Assembly: GCA_030669445.1 (NCBI GenBank)
Contig: DAOVDP010000045.1
Span: forward strand, 1 to 8,390
DNA from: Candidatus Latescibacterota bacterium
Lineage (GTDB): Bacteria > Latescibacterota > MVCY01
DNA length: 8,390 nt
Reading direction: 5' to 3'
The notes below the pieces were generated by a model that made no database searches, was not told the origin of the DNA, and saw only the letters and a program-made list of their open reading frames with translations. Below, piece by piece: positions 1 to 6,879 of this stretch (position 1 is the first letter of the stretch; each line of letters begins with the position of its first letter). The position numbers and the translations under genes were made by a program.

Positions 1-238
1 ATATGCCAAGGTAGTGAACATCGCTGTTTCGGGAGTAGGCCTGGAAGAACAACCCCTAAGGGAACTTCGGGATCTGCTGGGAAACCATCAGGGAAAATGC
101 CGGGTGGTAATCCACCTTGAAGGCAATACCGGTAAGGAATTTGCGATAAGATCAAAGAGCCTGCTGGTTTCTCCCTCAGATAAGCTTTTGTCAAAGCTGA
201 GGGACACATCGGTAGTGGGAAAAATATGGCTGGGGTGA
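1..238 (+). CDS. dnaE: DNA polymerase III alpha subunit, C-terminal end (partial)
   Basis: The reading frame is open from the left edge (first full codon at base 2) to a TGA at 236-238, giving the last 78 residues of a much longer protein. The sequence resembles the extreme C-terminus of bacterial replicative DnaE: a helix with PLRELRDLLGNHQGKC, a strand VVIHLEG, then the near-terminal signature VSPSDKLLSKL and a final KIWLG. In DnaE this tail follows the OB-fold region and lies near the clamp-loader (tau) contact region. The catalytic PHP and palm domains lie outside the window. The GTG at 14 is an internal valine, not a start. The gene converges on the lyase gene, with 27 bases between the two stop codons and no clear terminator hairpin in that gap. 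The family call is from recognition of the tail motif, so it is good but not certain. Confidence 0.82.
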   Translation, partial: YAKVVNIAVSGVGLEEQPLRELRDLLGNHQGKCRVVIHLEGNTGKEFAIRSKSLLVSPSDKLLSKLRDTSVVGKIWLG

Positions 239-265
239 TGAGCAGATTGTATTAGGTAGATAACT

Positions 266-1165
266 TTATAAAACACCTGTTGCTTCAAGCTCAGAGAGTA
301 ATCCCTTCAGTTGTTCAGAAGTGAGGGGCTTGAATGGCGGCCTGTGCTCTCCACAATCGAAGCCCATTTTTTTTGCCGAGACCTTCCAGGCGGGAGAACC
401 GTATTTGAGCAGCACTCTCACCACCCTGTTGACCTGGGTTTGAAGTTCCCCTGCCTTCTGGATCTCCCCTGCCTGGAATGCCTGATATATCTCTACAAAT
501 TTGCCTGGGAGGAGATTTTGGGTTGATCCTATAGAGCCCCTGGCGCCCATAGCTAAAGCCGGCAGAAACATCTCATCAGCTCCGAACAAAACAATTCCTC
601 TCTTCCCCATCTCTCCTGCTATAGTGCCCATCTCAAACAAGTTATAACCCGTATATTTCATACCAATGAAGGTTTCCATTTTAGATAGAATGGAGAGATG
701 CTCCGGCATCAAACCTATTTTGGTGGCCGCAGGAATATTGTATGCCAGAAATGGGAGGGAACAAGTGCTGGTAATGATTTTGTAATGATAGAATGTGCCT
801 TCGATGCCTACAGGGTAGTAAACAGGTGGGGTGCTGGAGATAGCGTCGGCAGCGATTTTCTCGGCGTGATGCGCCAAACTGGCGGCTATATCGCTGGAGA
901 TATGGCCTACATGGACAATCACTTTACCCCTATCCCTTGTCTCTTCGACCACGACCTCGGCCACTCTCTGGCGCTCCTGTGGACTCATCAGAAATCCCTC
1001 ACCGGTGCTGCCACACACAAAAAAGCCATGTAAGCCCTGCTCAAGTTGGTAATTAACCAACCGCCTCAGAACCGCCTCGTTGAGTTCCCTCTTCTTATCG
1101 AAAGGTGTTAGGATTGCCGAATACACCCCCTCGAAACTTTCTATCTGCTCGACAGTGAATCGCAT
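266..1165 (-). CDS. DapA/NanA-family pyruvate-dependent lyase, N-acetylneuraminate lyase-like
   Basis: A 299-residue TIM-barrel class I aldolase of normal family length (about 290-300). Members form a Schiff base between pyruvate and lysine and cleave or form keto acids in the cytoplasm. Visible signature: carboxylate-binding GSTGEG at 52-57 (S53, T54), catalytic tyrosine Y142 in AYNIP, and Schiff-base lysine K170 in GMKYTG. Their spacing matches E. coli NanA (S47/T48, Y137, K165). The stretches KYTGYNLFEMG and FGADEMFLPALAMGARGSIGST look more like N-acetylneuraminate lyases, including animal ones, than DapA, so a sugar-acid lyase is more likely than dihydrodipicolinate synthase. The true substrate cannot be read from sequence. 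The ATG at 1165 is supported by GGAGGAG six bases upstream (1172-1178). It lies 113 bases downstream of the DegT gene, with a terminator-like hairpin between. Alternatives are DapA or another keto-deoxy-sugar aldolase. Confidence 0.88.
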   Translation of the reverse strand: MRFTVEQIESFEGVYSAILTPFDKKRELNEAVLRRLVNYQLEQGLHGFFVCGSTGEGFLMSPQERQRVAEVVVEETRDRGKVIVHVGHISSDIAASLAHHAEKIAADAISSTPPVYYPVGIEGTFYHYKIITSTCSLPFLAYNIPAATKIGLMPEHLSILSKMETFIGMKYTGYNLFEMGTIAGEMGKRGIVLFGADEMFLPALAMGARGSIGSTQNLLPGKFVEIYQAFQAGEIQKAGELQTQVNRVVRVLLKYGSPAWKVSAKKMGFDCGEHRPPFKPLTSEQLKGLLSELEATGVL

Positions 1166-1171
1166 CTATCT

Positions 1172-1178
1172 CTCCTCC
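1172..1178 (-). promoter_or_regulatory. Ribosome binding site of the DapA/NanA-like gene
   Basis: On the minus strand this reads GGAGGAG, six bases before the ATG at 1165. It is the strongest ribosome site on the minus strand of this window and fixes the start. Confidence 0.8.
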
Positions 1179-1193
1179 AATTGAAACCCCCGG

Positions 1194-1256
1194 ATTAAAG
1201 AAAAATAAGGGAGCAAGGAGAACACATTTGGCTTCTTTTCCCTCCGCTCCCTTATT
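1194..1256 (-). terminator. Terminator-like hairpin after the DegT gene
   Basis: A perfect 11-bp inverted repeat, AATAAGGGAGC (1204-1214) and GCTCCCTTATT (1246-1256), is extended past a two-base bulge by GGAG (1217-1220) pairing with CTCC (1242-1245). Read on the minus strand, the hairpin begins about 22 bases after the DegT stop codon and runs into TTATTTTTCTTT, as expected of a rho-independent terminator. The loop of about 21 bases is longer than usual. On the plus strand the following sequence is less T-rich, so the minus strand is the likely working direction. It may be a terminator or an attenuator between DegT and the lyase gene. Confidence 0.6.
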
Positions 1257-1278
1257 CCTCTGTTTGTCCTCTATTCAT

Positions 1279-2553
1279 TCACTTAGCGTAAGCACTGGCC
1301 ACCTTTTTGATAGCCTTAGCTATAAGGCGCATATCTTCCTCTTCCAGGGTGGGGTACACCTGAACTATGAAGGTGCGTTCTTCCAGCCAGGCGGCGTTGG
1401 GACAGTAAACCTTGTCGTAGGCAACCGATTCAGGGGCGGTGTACTCCTCAGAACGGAAGGGAAATTTGAACCGGCCAAATCCGTTGTGCTCCTGGTAGGC
1501 GCGTTCCTTGTAAGACTGAGGCCAGAATTCCCGCCAGGCCGGCACCCCCTCGGCCACAATCGCCTCCAAAAAGGTCTTCTTATCACAGCTCAGCCGCTCG
1601 AGATTTAACACAACTGGGAAAACATAAAACCCGTTAACCTTTTCCTGATTGTGCACAGGTAAATACTGAATTTGAGGCAAATCGTTAAGCTCGGCGATCA
1701 AGATTTCCCCATTCCTCCGTCTGCGGGGTAGGTTCCAGGAATCCAGCCGTTCCATCTCCTTCACCCCAATGGCCGACTGCATCTCGGTCATTCGGTAGTT
1801 AAAACCTATTATCTTATGAATATAAGGTAGAGCTCCCTCCATTTCCAGAAGACTTAGCCTTTTTTCTACATCGTATCCGTGGTCACGGAAGGAGCGGCAT
1901 CGCCAGGCAACCTCTTCATTATTGGTGGTAACCATCCCTCCTTCCCCGCCGGTGGTGAAGGTCTTGTTCTGACAGAAACTGAAAGCGCCTACATCCCCAA
2001 TGTTCCCCACCTTCTTGCCCATGTAAGTGGCACCGTGGGCTTCGGCACTATCCTCAATTACATAGAGGCTATACGTTTTGGCAATCTCCATAATCTCATC
2101 CATCTCGCAGACATTGCCGTAGAGATGTACAGGGATAATCACCCGAGTGCGAGGGGTGATCTTCTTCTTTATATCCTCCGGGTCGATGCAATGGTCTTCT
2201 CTTTTAACATCAGCGAAGACAGGAATGGCACCGGCTTGAACCACGCAGAACGATGAGGCAATAAAACTGTAAGGAGTGGTGATCACTTCATCTCCCGGGC
2301 CAATACCCAGACCCCCCAGAGCAGTGTGTAAAGCACTGGTACCATTAGTGGTAGAGATAGCAAATCTCACCCCATTCCAGTCGGCCCACCTTCTTTCAAA
2401 CTCCATTCCCACCTTCCCTGTCCAGTAATTTACCTTACCGGTTTTCAAGGGCTCCACAGCAGCTTCAATAATCTCTTCAGTGAATTGAGGCCACCCGGGC
2501 AAAGTCTTCTCAATAGCCGGTTTTCCTCCAGTGATAGCTAATTTTCCTTCCAC
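1279..2553 (-). CDS. DegT/DnrJ/EryC1/StrS-family PLP-dependent aminotransferase
   Basis: A 424-residue fold-type I enzyme that uses pyridoxal phosphate, most often to transaminate keto-sugars, usually nucleotide-linked, from glutamate or glutamine. Visible landmarks: TTNGTSALHTAL at 68-79 (cofactor phosphate binding), EDSAEAHGA at 167-175 with D168 placed to contact the pyridine nitrogen, the lysine-bearing loop FSFCQNKTFTTGGEGG at 191-206 with internal-aldimine lysine K197, and FNYRMTEMQSAIG at 251-263. All key residues are present, so it should be a true aminotransferase and not a lysine-less relative. The N-terminal LAITGGKPAIEKTLPGWP belongs to the subgroup that includes AHBA synthase-like and uncharacterised members, which often lie near sugar-metabolism genes. 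The start is GTG at 2553, with AAAGGGGA seven bases upstream; the next in-frame stop upstream is at about 2581, so no longer start exists. The exact substrate is unknown. Confidence 0.92.
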   Translation of the reverse strand: MEGKLAITGGKPAIEKTLPGWPQFTEEIIEAAVEPLKTGKVNYWTGKVGMEFERRWADWNGVRFAISTTNGTSALHTALGGLGIGPGDEVITTPYSFIASSFCVVQAGAIPVFADVKREDHCIDPEDIKKKITPRTRVIIPVHLYGNVCEMDEIMEIAKTYSLYVIEDSAEAHGATYMGKKVGNIGDVGAFSFCQNKTFTTGGEGGMVTTNNEEVAWRCRSFRDHGYDVEKRLSLLEMEGALPYIHKIIGFNYRMTEMQSAIGVKEMERLDSWNLPRRRRNGEILIAELNDLPQIQYLPVHNQEKVNGFYVFPVVLNLERLSCDKKTFLEAIVAEGVPAWREFWPQSYKERAYQEHNGFGRFKFPFRSEEYTAPESVAYDKVYCPNAAWLEERTFIVQVYPTLEEEDMRLIAKAIKKVASAYAK

Positions 2554-2685
2554 TTTGAGTCCCCTTTCTACTTGGAAAGTTTACATGTCCTTTGAATCAA
2601 ATTGACAGACAAGGACACGTGCAGTTCTCTGTTATCTAAGTTTCCCTTTTTCTCTTACTATATGGATGTTTTATTGATATACCCT

Positions 2686-2714
2686 TTTATCCAGCTCTCT
2701 TCAACGGCAGTCAA
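2686..2714 (-). promoter_or_regulatory. Possible sigma70-type promoter for the DegT gene
   Basis: Read on the minus strand: TTGACT (2709-2714), a 17-base spacer, then GATAAA (2686-2691). The -35 box matches 5 of 6 and the -10 box 4 of 6. It lies about 130 bases before the GTG start, within the 186-base gap after the HpcH stop. No hairpin terminator for HpcH is visible in this gap, so read-through from the aldolase gene is also possible. Confidence 0.4.
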
Positions 2715-2739
2715 GAACGATATTCAGTGATAATGCTCA

Positions 2740-3504
2740 TCAATTGAACAGTTTAACAATACCCTTAAAATACTCAGCAATCCCAACGACATCGGCTCCG
2801 ACGCTTATATACTGGTAACCCATGTCTACAAGTTCCTTTAAATTGTCTGGACCACCAACAGTACCAGCAAACTTGCTATGCCTTTGGCATACTTCAGCAA
2901 TTCGTTTCCGCGTCTCTGATATCTTGGGATTAAGCCAATCTCCTGGGAAGCCAATTCCCTGGGAAAAATCCCCTGGTCCAAAGAAGATAATATCTATTCC
3001 CTCAACTCCTGCAATCTTTTCAAGATCAGCAAGGGGTTCAGGATCTTCTATCTGAACACAAACAAATCGTTCCCTGTTTGCCTGCTTTATGTACTCAACA
3101 GTATCTATCATACAATAGTCACCATCTGCATTTCCTCCATCAAGAGGGCGTCTGCCTATGGGATGAAACCGTGTTGTCTTCACAATAGATTTTGCCTCTT
3201 CGTAGCTCATTATGTGGGGGATCATTATCCCTGTGGCATCAAGTTCAAGGGGTTTTATATAATCGCTGTATGACCCCTTTGCTACTCTCACTATAACATC
3301 TGTATCGTAAATCTTGGCTGCCCTTACCTGATTTTCCACTGTTCCCCAATCTGTCGGCACATGCTCCATATCAACCCACACAGAATCAAACCCAATCATA
3401 GCGGCGATCTCTGAGACTCTGGGATCCAGGAGATTCAGCTTCACACAGCTTGCAACCTTTCCAGAACGCAGTTTCTCCAGAACTCTACTTCTTCTCATTA
3501 CCAT
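2740..3504 (-). CDS. HpcH/HpaI-family aldolase (2-keto-3-deoxy acid aldolase type)
   Basis: A 254-residue class II, metal-dependent pyruvate aldolase, the usual size for the family. E. coli relatives are HpaI (4-hydroxy-2-oxoheptanedioate), GarL and RhmA (2-keto-3-deoxy sugar acids). The active-site set is intact and evenly offset from HpaI: general base H48 in DMEHVPTD, R73 in VIVRVAKG, Q151 and metal ligand E153 in VQIEDPEPL, and metal ligand D179 in FFGPGDFSQGIG. The second ATG at 3504 is chosen because GGTGG lies five bases upstream (3510-3514) and because the upstream in-frame ATG at 3570 would add a hydrophobic 22-residue stretch absent from the family and has no spaced ribosome site. 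ATG 3498 is a close alternative. By eye the gene is somewhat more AT-rich than its neighbours. The substrate is not predictable; the family assignment is firm. Confidence 0.9.
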   Translation of the reverse strand: MVMRRSRVLEKLRSGKVASCVKLNLLDPRVSEIAAMIGFDSVWVDMEHVPTDWGTVENQVRAAKIYDTDVIVRVAKGSYSDYIKPLELDATGIMIPHIMSYEEAKSIVKTTRFHPIGRRPLDGGNADGDYCMIDTVEYIKQANRERFVCVQIEDPEPLADLEKIAGVEGIDIIFFGPGDFSQGIGFPGDWLNPKISETRKRIAEVCQRHSKFAGTVGGPDNLKELVDMGYQYISVGADVVGIAEYFKGIVKLFN

Positions 3505-3509
3505 ATTGT

Positions 3510-3514
3510 CCACC
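3510..3514 (-). promoter_or_regulatory. Ribosome binding site deciding the HpcH/HpaI start
   Basis: On the minus strand this is GGTGG, five bases before the ATG at 3504. It supports the 254-residue form over the version with a 22-residue hydrophobic extension starting at 3570. Confidence 0.55.
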
Positions 3515-3589
3515 CACCATCCACAATGATACAGAAACACCAGGAAGAGGAGTATTGACCCTAATCCCATCCTTTGCCCAGTGCAACAA

Positions 3590-3619
3590 AATATAGTCTA
3601 AAGAACCTCTAAAAGTCAA
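3590..3619 (-). promoter_or_regulatory. Sigma70-type promoter of the HpcH/HpaI aldolase gene
   Basis: Read on the minus strand: TTGACT (3614-3619), an 18-base spacer, then TATATT (3590-3595). Each box matches the consensus at 5 of 6 positions. Transcription would begin near 3583, leaving about 80 untranslated bases before the ATG at 3504. An ATG at 3570 would be only about a dozen bases from the transcript end, which further favours the downstream start. Confidence 0.65.
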
Positions 3620-3652
3620 GGAGAAATTCTCACAGTTGAGTACGGGGCTCCT

Positions 3653-3721
3653 GTAGGGGCAACCCTCCGTGGTTGCCCAATCAATATCAGGCTCAGGGCA
3701 GGCACGGGGGCCTGCCCCTAC
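3653..3721. repeat. REP/BIME-like pair of inverted small hairpins
   Basis: Two hairpins of the same design face each other. The first has an 8-bp stem GGGCAACC/GGTTGCCC (3657-3664, 3671-3678) and the second an 8-bp stem GGGCAGGC/GCCTGCCC (3696-3703, 3710-3717); each has a six-base loop. The outer ends are complementary: GTAGGGGC at 3653-3660 and GCCCCTAC at 3714-3721. This inverted pairing is the layout of a bacterial interspersed mosaic element built from REP-like palindromes. The array lies between the end of the BatA-like gene and the promoter of the aldolase gene. There is no T-run, so it is not an ordinary rho-independent terminator, though it could protect transcript 3' ends. Confidence 0.7.
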
Positions 3722-3798
3722 GAAAATATGCCTATGTTGCTTATCAGGCTCAGGGCAGGCACGGGGGCCTGCCCCTACAAGAATATGCCTATGTTGCT
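3685..3798. repeat. 57-bp direct tandem repeat, two copies
   Basis: Copies at 3685-3741 and 3742-3798 are directly adjacent and differ at two positions (3722 g versus 3779 a, 3724 a versus 3781 g), so 55 of 57 bases agree. Each unit holds one GGGCAGGC/GCCTGCCC hairpin plus a non-palindromic tail containing AATATGCCTATGTTGCT. Because 57 is a multiple of three, the array translates into repeated peptides in several frames. Those short frames overlap the hairpins, resemble no protein family I know, and are not called as genes. The near identity implies recent duplication or conversion. Confidence 0.9.
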
Positions 3799-3879
3799 TT
3801 ATCTCCCAAAAGTTGCTGCGAAATACCACCATTGGCTAATAAAGAGGTCAAATAGTTCTACGCCTCTCCTTTTCCGGGT

Positions 3880-5976
3880 TTACTTCCTATCGGCCGTGGT
3901 GGTAAAAGCAACTGCCATCTCTGCTGCCAGCAAAATCAGGGCCAGCAGCAGGCACTCTCTCCAAACCTCTCTCCCGAATCTGGATCGCTCGACCTCCTTT
4001 TCTAAATCTTCTTTCCCTGGGATCACTTTGAAGGCAACATCCCCCAAAAGCGTCTTGATCTGCCTTTCGGTTATCTTTTGGGGTGCCGACTCTCTGGTAT
4101 CCACATTCACCGCTATCTGTTCCACCTCTCTGTTCTGACTGAAGAGTCTCCAGATGCCGGGAACCTCAACCCCGCTCAGACGCCATCTCATTCCCCCTGG
4201 CCATGGTACTGGAAACAGGTTCACTCGATTTCCCATCGGATCCTGGCATTCCACTGGGCTTTCTAATTCTCCAAATTCCCTTTCGATAGGCTCTCCTATC
4301 CGCTGCAGCTCTTCCGGAAGAACAGTTGCCAAATACTGGACAATGCGATAAAAAAGAGGGGCAAATATCCCCTTCACAGGCAAATCCGTCCATTCCAGGT
4401 CAACTGCACTGGTAAATAGAATAATCCTGCCTTTGCCCAGTTTAGACTCGCATAGGGCCGGACTACCTTGGTTGTACCAAACAATCGGTTCCACCTGGGG
4501 AGAGGAAACCGTTTGATAAATGGAGTAAAATCGGGGAGAATCTATCCGCTCTTTCTGCAGTAATTCTTTCAGAACAGGGTGAGAAAAATCGACTTTGCCA
4601 AAGGAATAATATGAACTCCTCCCGCCAGTGATGCCCAGAAGCTTGCCCAATCTGATCTGGGAAAATCGAGGAAGAAGCTGTTGGTTGTAGAACTCCTTGT
4701 CCACTTGTGGGCCCAAGCAGATCAGCAGACCTTTGCCCCGATTCACACTGGCCCGAAGCTGTTCTACCTGCCACTGGTTCAGATGCTGGACATTGGCCAG
4801 GATGATAACATCGTTCTCTTCAATCTGCTGTAGAGAGACTTTCTCCTCAGTAGTGGAGGTAGCTTGCATGAAGGACTCTTTTGAACCTGAGGGATTAAGG
4901 GCTCGGCTGAGAAAGTGGGTGTCAGCCTCCTCGTCCCCCACTAACAGGACCTTCACCCTTACAGGAATGGAAACGGAGAAATACCTGCGGTTGTCAACTG
5001 AGAGCCTGTCGGGTTCTATCTCCACATAGCCGGAGAGCACCCCGGTTTTCTCTGGGACCACCTGGAACAGCGCCCGTTTTGTCTGACCAGCTCTTATATT
5101 CAAAGTCACCTGGGACAGGCGCTCGCCGTCGAGATAAAGGCAGAGCAACAAATCCCGGACATCGCTCTTCCGGTAATTGGTCACCTGAACCTCAAACTCG
5201 ATCTGTCCCTTCACGCTCAAAATCTGCTTGGGTACAGTTACCCGCTCAACGCTTACATTCTCTTCCTGGGCAGCTTCAACAGGCAGAAGATAGAGAGAAA
5301 TCCCTTTAAGTTCCGCAGAAACTCTCTCTTTTGGGAGGCCCCTCCAGCCGTTCTCTTCCATATCTGTCAGCAGAAATATCTCCTTGTGGGGATTTTCTGA
5401 ACCATTAAGGAGCTTTGACGCCTTTTCCAAAGCGCTTGACACATCTGTAGCCCGATAGGAGAGCTGAAGGTTTAGGATAAAATCGCGGATTACGGAAAAC
5501 GCTGACTCCTCATCCCCTATTTTCCATTGTTTGGCCACCGGGGGACGATCAGCAAAGGGCAACAAAACCACCTCGTCGCCCGGTTTCAAAAGGCCAATTA
5601 GCTCTAAAACCCTCTGTTTGGCTAAGTCGAACACCCTGCCCCTGGGAGTCTCAAATCCCATACTGTAGGAGTTGTCCAAGAGGATCGCCGCCGTGGTGGG
5701 AGTGCTGCTGCCTACAAAGGATAGAGTCGTTCTGAGAACGGGTCGGCTGAAGGCCAGGATAAGGAAAATAATAATCAAAGTGCGTAGAACCAGTAGAAGC
5801 CACTGCTGCACCTTCACCCGCCGCATCCTCTTTTTCTGAAGCTGCTGGAGGAAAACAACACTACTTACCTCTACCTTCTTAAGTCTCCTCCGAGTGAGTA
5901 GGTGGATCAAAATAGGCAGCAGGGCTGCCATTAGGGCAGGAAGAACAGCGGGGTTGAGAAATGCTATGTTGTGCAT
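3880..5976 (-). CDS. BatA-like membrane protein with von Willebrand factor A domain
   Basis: A 698-residue protein, third gene of the MoxR operon. N-terminal BatA-type region: hydrophobic segment about 5-27, basic stretch TRRRLKK, second membrane segment about 59-77. A vWA domain follows at about 95-235 with an intact metal-ion site: DNSYS (D101, S103, S105), T177 in RATD and D205 in LLTDMEENG. Residues 240-338 look like a beta-sandwich; 341 to about 520 start with VKVLLVGDEE and resemble the glutamine-amidotransferase-like (GATase-1) fold seen in such proteins, with no catalytic triad that I can identify. A last membrane segment lies at about 675-691. The vWA domain would therefore be anchored at both ends and, in this family, faces outside the cytoplasm. 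It starts eight bases after the DUF58 stop with no strong ribosome site, suggesting translational coupling. Family role is inferred: metal-dependent binding of a partner controlled by MoxR. Confidence 0.85.
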   Translation of the reverse strand: MHNIAFLNPAVLPALMAALLPILIHLLTRRRLKKVEVSSVVFLQQLQKKRMRRVKVQQWLLLVLRTLIIIFLILAFSRPVLRTTLSFVGSSTPTTAAILLDNSYSMGFETPRGRVFDLAKQRVLELIGLLKPGDEVVLLPFADRPPVAKQWKIGDEESAFSVIRDFILNLQLSYRATDVSSALEKASKLLNGSENPHKEIFLLTDMEENGWRGLPKERVSAELKGISLYLLPVEAAQEENVSVERVTVPKQILSVKGQIEFEVQVTNYRKSDVRDLLLCLYLDGERLSQVTLNIRAGQTKRALFQVVPEKTGVLSGYVEIEPDRLSVDNRRYFSVSIPVRVKVLLVGDEEADTHFLSRALNPSGSKESFMQATSTTEEKVSLQQIEENDVIILANVQHLNQWQVEQLRASVNRGKGLLICLGPQVDKEFYNQQLLPRFSQIRLGKLLGITGGRSSYYSFGKVDFSHPVLKELLQKERIDSPRFYSIYQTVSSPQVEPIVWYNQGSPALCESKLGKGRIILFTSAVDLEWTDLPVKGIFAPLFYRIVQYLATVLPEELQRIGEPIEREFGELESPVECQDPMGNRVNLFPVPWPGGMRWRLSGVEVPGIWRLFSQNREVEQIAVNVDTRESAPQKITERQIKTLLGDVAFKVIPGKEDLEKEVERSRFGREVWRECLLLALILLAAEMAVAFTTTADRK

Positions 5977-5984
5977 TATAGAAG

Positions 5985-6878
5985 TTAACCAAGCTTTTTT
6001 CGCTTTGCCAGATATCTGAACAGGGCGGTGTCGAACTCCTCGGAGCTGTCCAAGAGTGCATAATCAATCAGGCTGTCGCGACAATCCCGACGGTATTTCT
6101 CTATCAGGTCAGACATCATGGTACGATAGTTGTTTCGGATATGCCAGGGCTGGGTGATCACCTCTTGACCAGTCTCCATATCCACAAATGTCGACTCGGC
6201 CTCAAAATCGAAGTCTCTCTCCCTTGGATCCAGCACATGGAAGACGATCACCTCGTGTTTGCGATGGCGAAAATGTTTCAGCCCCAGCAGAATCTGGTCA
6301 GGATCATCTAAAAGGTCGGAGATGACGATGACCAATCCCCGGCGTTTTATCCTCTCGGCAAGCTGGTGGAAAACCGCCTTTACCTGTGTTCCAGAAGAGG
6401 TTTGGGTATTATCCAACTCTTTCAAGATAGTGGAGAGATGGCTTCCCACTGATCGAGGGGGGATATAACTGCGGACCTGGTTATCGAAAACCACTAAGCC
6501 TACGGCATCTCTCTGTTTTATCATCAAGTAGGCTAATGCTGCCGCTAAGCAGCAACCGTAGCGGAACTTCGACACCTGGCCGGAGGAAAATCCCATTGAG
6601 GCGCTTGCATCCAGCAGGATATAGGCCTTCAGGTTGGTCTCTGCGGCAAACTGTTTCACATAGAGGCGTTCGGACTTCCCGTAGGCCTTCCAGTCGATAT
6701 GTCGCACCGGGTCGCCGGGCATATACCGCCGGTCCTCGGTGAACTCTACCGAAAACCCGTGGTAGGGACTTCTGTGAAGTCCGGTGATGAATCCCTCAAC
6801 CACCAGTCGGGCGACGATATCCATTCGGGAGAGTTTGGAGACTATTTGGGGACTGAGATAACGGCGGTAGTCGGGCAT
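5985..6878 (-). CDS. DUF58 protein with vWA-like fold, MoxR partner
   Basis: A 297-residue protein of normal DUF58 length. The family signature is clear: YMPGDPVRHIDWKAYGKSERL at about 52-72, followed by LLDASASMGF at 88-97. MIDAS-type residues D90, S92 and S94, T164 in SSGTQV, and D188 in VISDLLDD are all present, so metal binding is plausible. There is no signal peptide or membrane span, so it is probably cytoplasmic, where it would meet the MoxR ATPase. The ATG at 6878 is chosen over an in-frame one at 6962 because AGGTGG lies five bases upstream (6884-6889), because the added 28 residues would overlap the MoxR coding region and look unlike DUF58, and because residue 1 then lies one base after the MoxR stop, the usual arrangement. 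DUF58 proteins almost always accompany MoxR; the biochemical role is not established. Confidence 0.92.
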   Translation of the reverse strand: MPDYRRYLSPQIVSKLSRMDIVARLVVEGFITGLHRSPYHGFSVEFTEDRRYMPGDPVRHIDWKAYGKSERLYVKQFAAETNLKAYILLDASASMGFSSGQVSKFRYGCCLAAALAYLMIKQRDAVGLVVFDNQVRSYIPPRSVGSHLSTILKELDNTQTSSGTQVKAVFHQLAERIKRRGLVIVISDLLDDPDQILLGLKHFRHRKHEVIVFHVLDPRERDFDFEAESTFVDMETGQEVITQPWHIRNNYRTMMSDLIEKYRRDCRDSLIDYALLDSSEEFDTALFRYLAKRKKLG

Positions 6879-6879
6879 T

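Noticed and set aside
698..1033. A 111-residue plus-strand frame opposite the lyase gene, and similar frames at 1228-1608, 1879-2256, 4463-5309 and 7456-7924
   Set aside because: All are shadows antisense to or out of frame with strongly supported genes, and none shows a recognisable motif.
266..1165. Assignment as lysine-biosynthesis dihydrodipicolinate synthase (dapA)
   Set aside because: The core motifs fit the superfamily, but the segments around K170 and the later GADE/GSIGST stretch look closer to N-acetylneuraminate lyases, and no lysine or diaminopimelate gene is adjacent.
3685..3798. Possible CRISPR array or phage attachment repeats
   Set aside because: The two 57-bp copies are directly adjacent with no unique spacers, no cas gene is nearby and no integrase is present.
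3485..3832. A 115-residue minus-strand frame with repeated AGPRACPEPD-type peptide, and plus-strand frames at 3673-3855 and 3728-4138
   Set aside because: They are translations of the 57-bp hairpin repeat, whose length is a multiple of three, run into flanking sequence or into the antisense of the BatA-like gene. There is no ribosome site or protein-like composition.
3843..3867. Weak terminator hairpin after the BatA-like gene (AGAGG/CCTCT followed by TTATT on the minus strand)
   Set aside because: Only five base pairs with a 15-base loop; too weak to claim without data.
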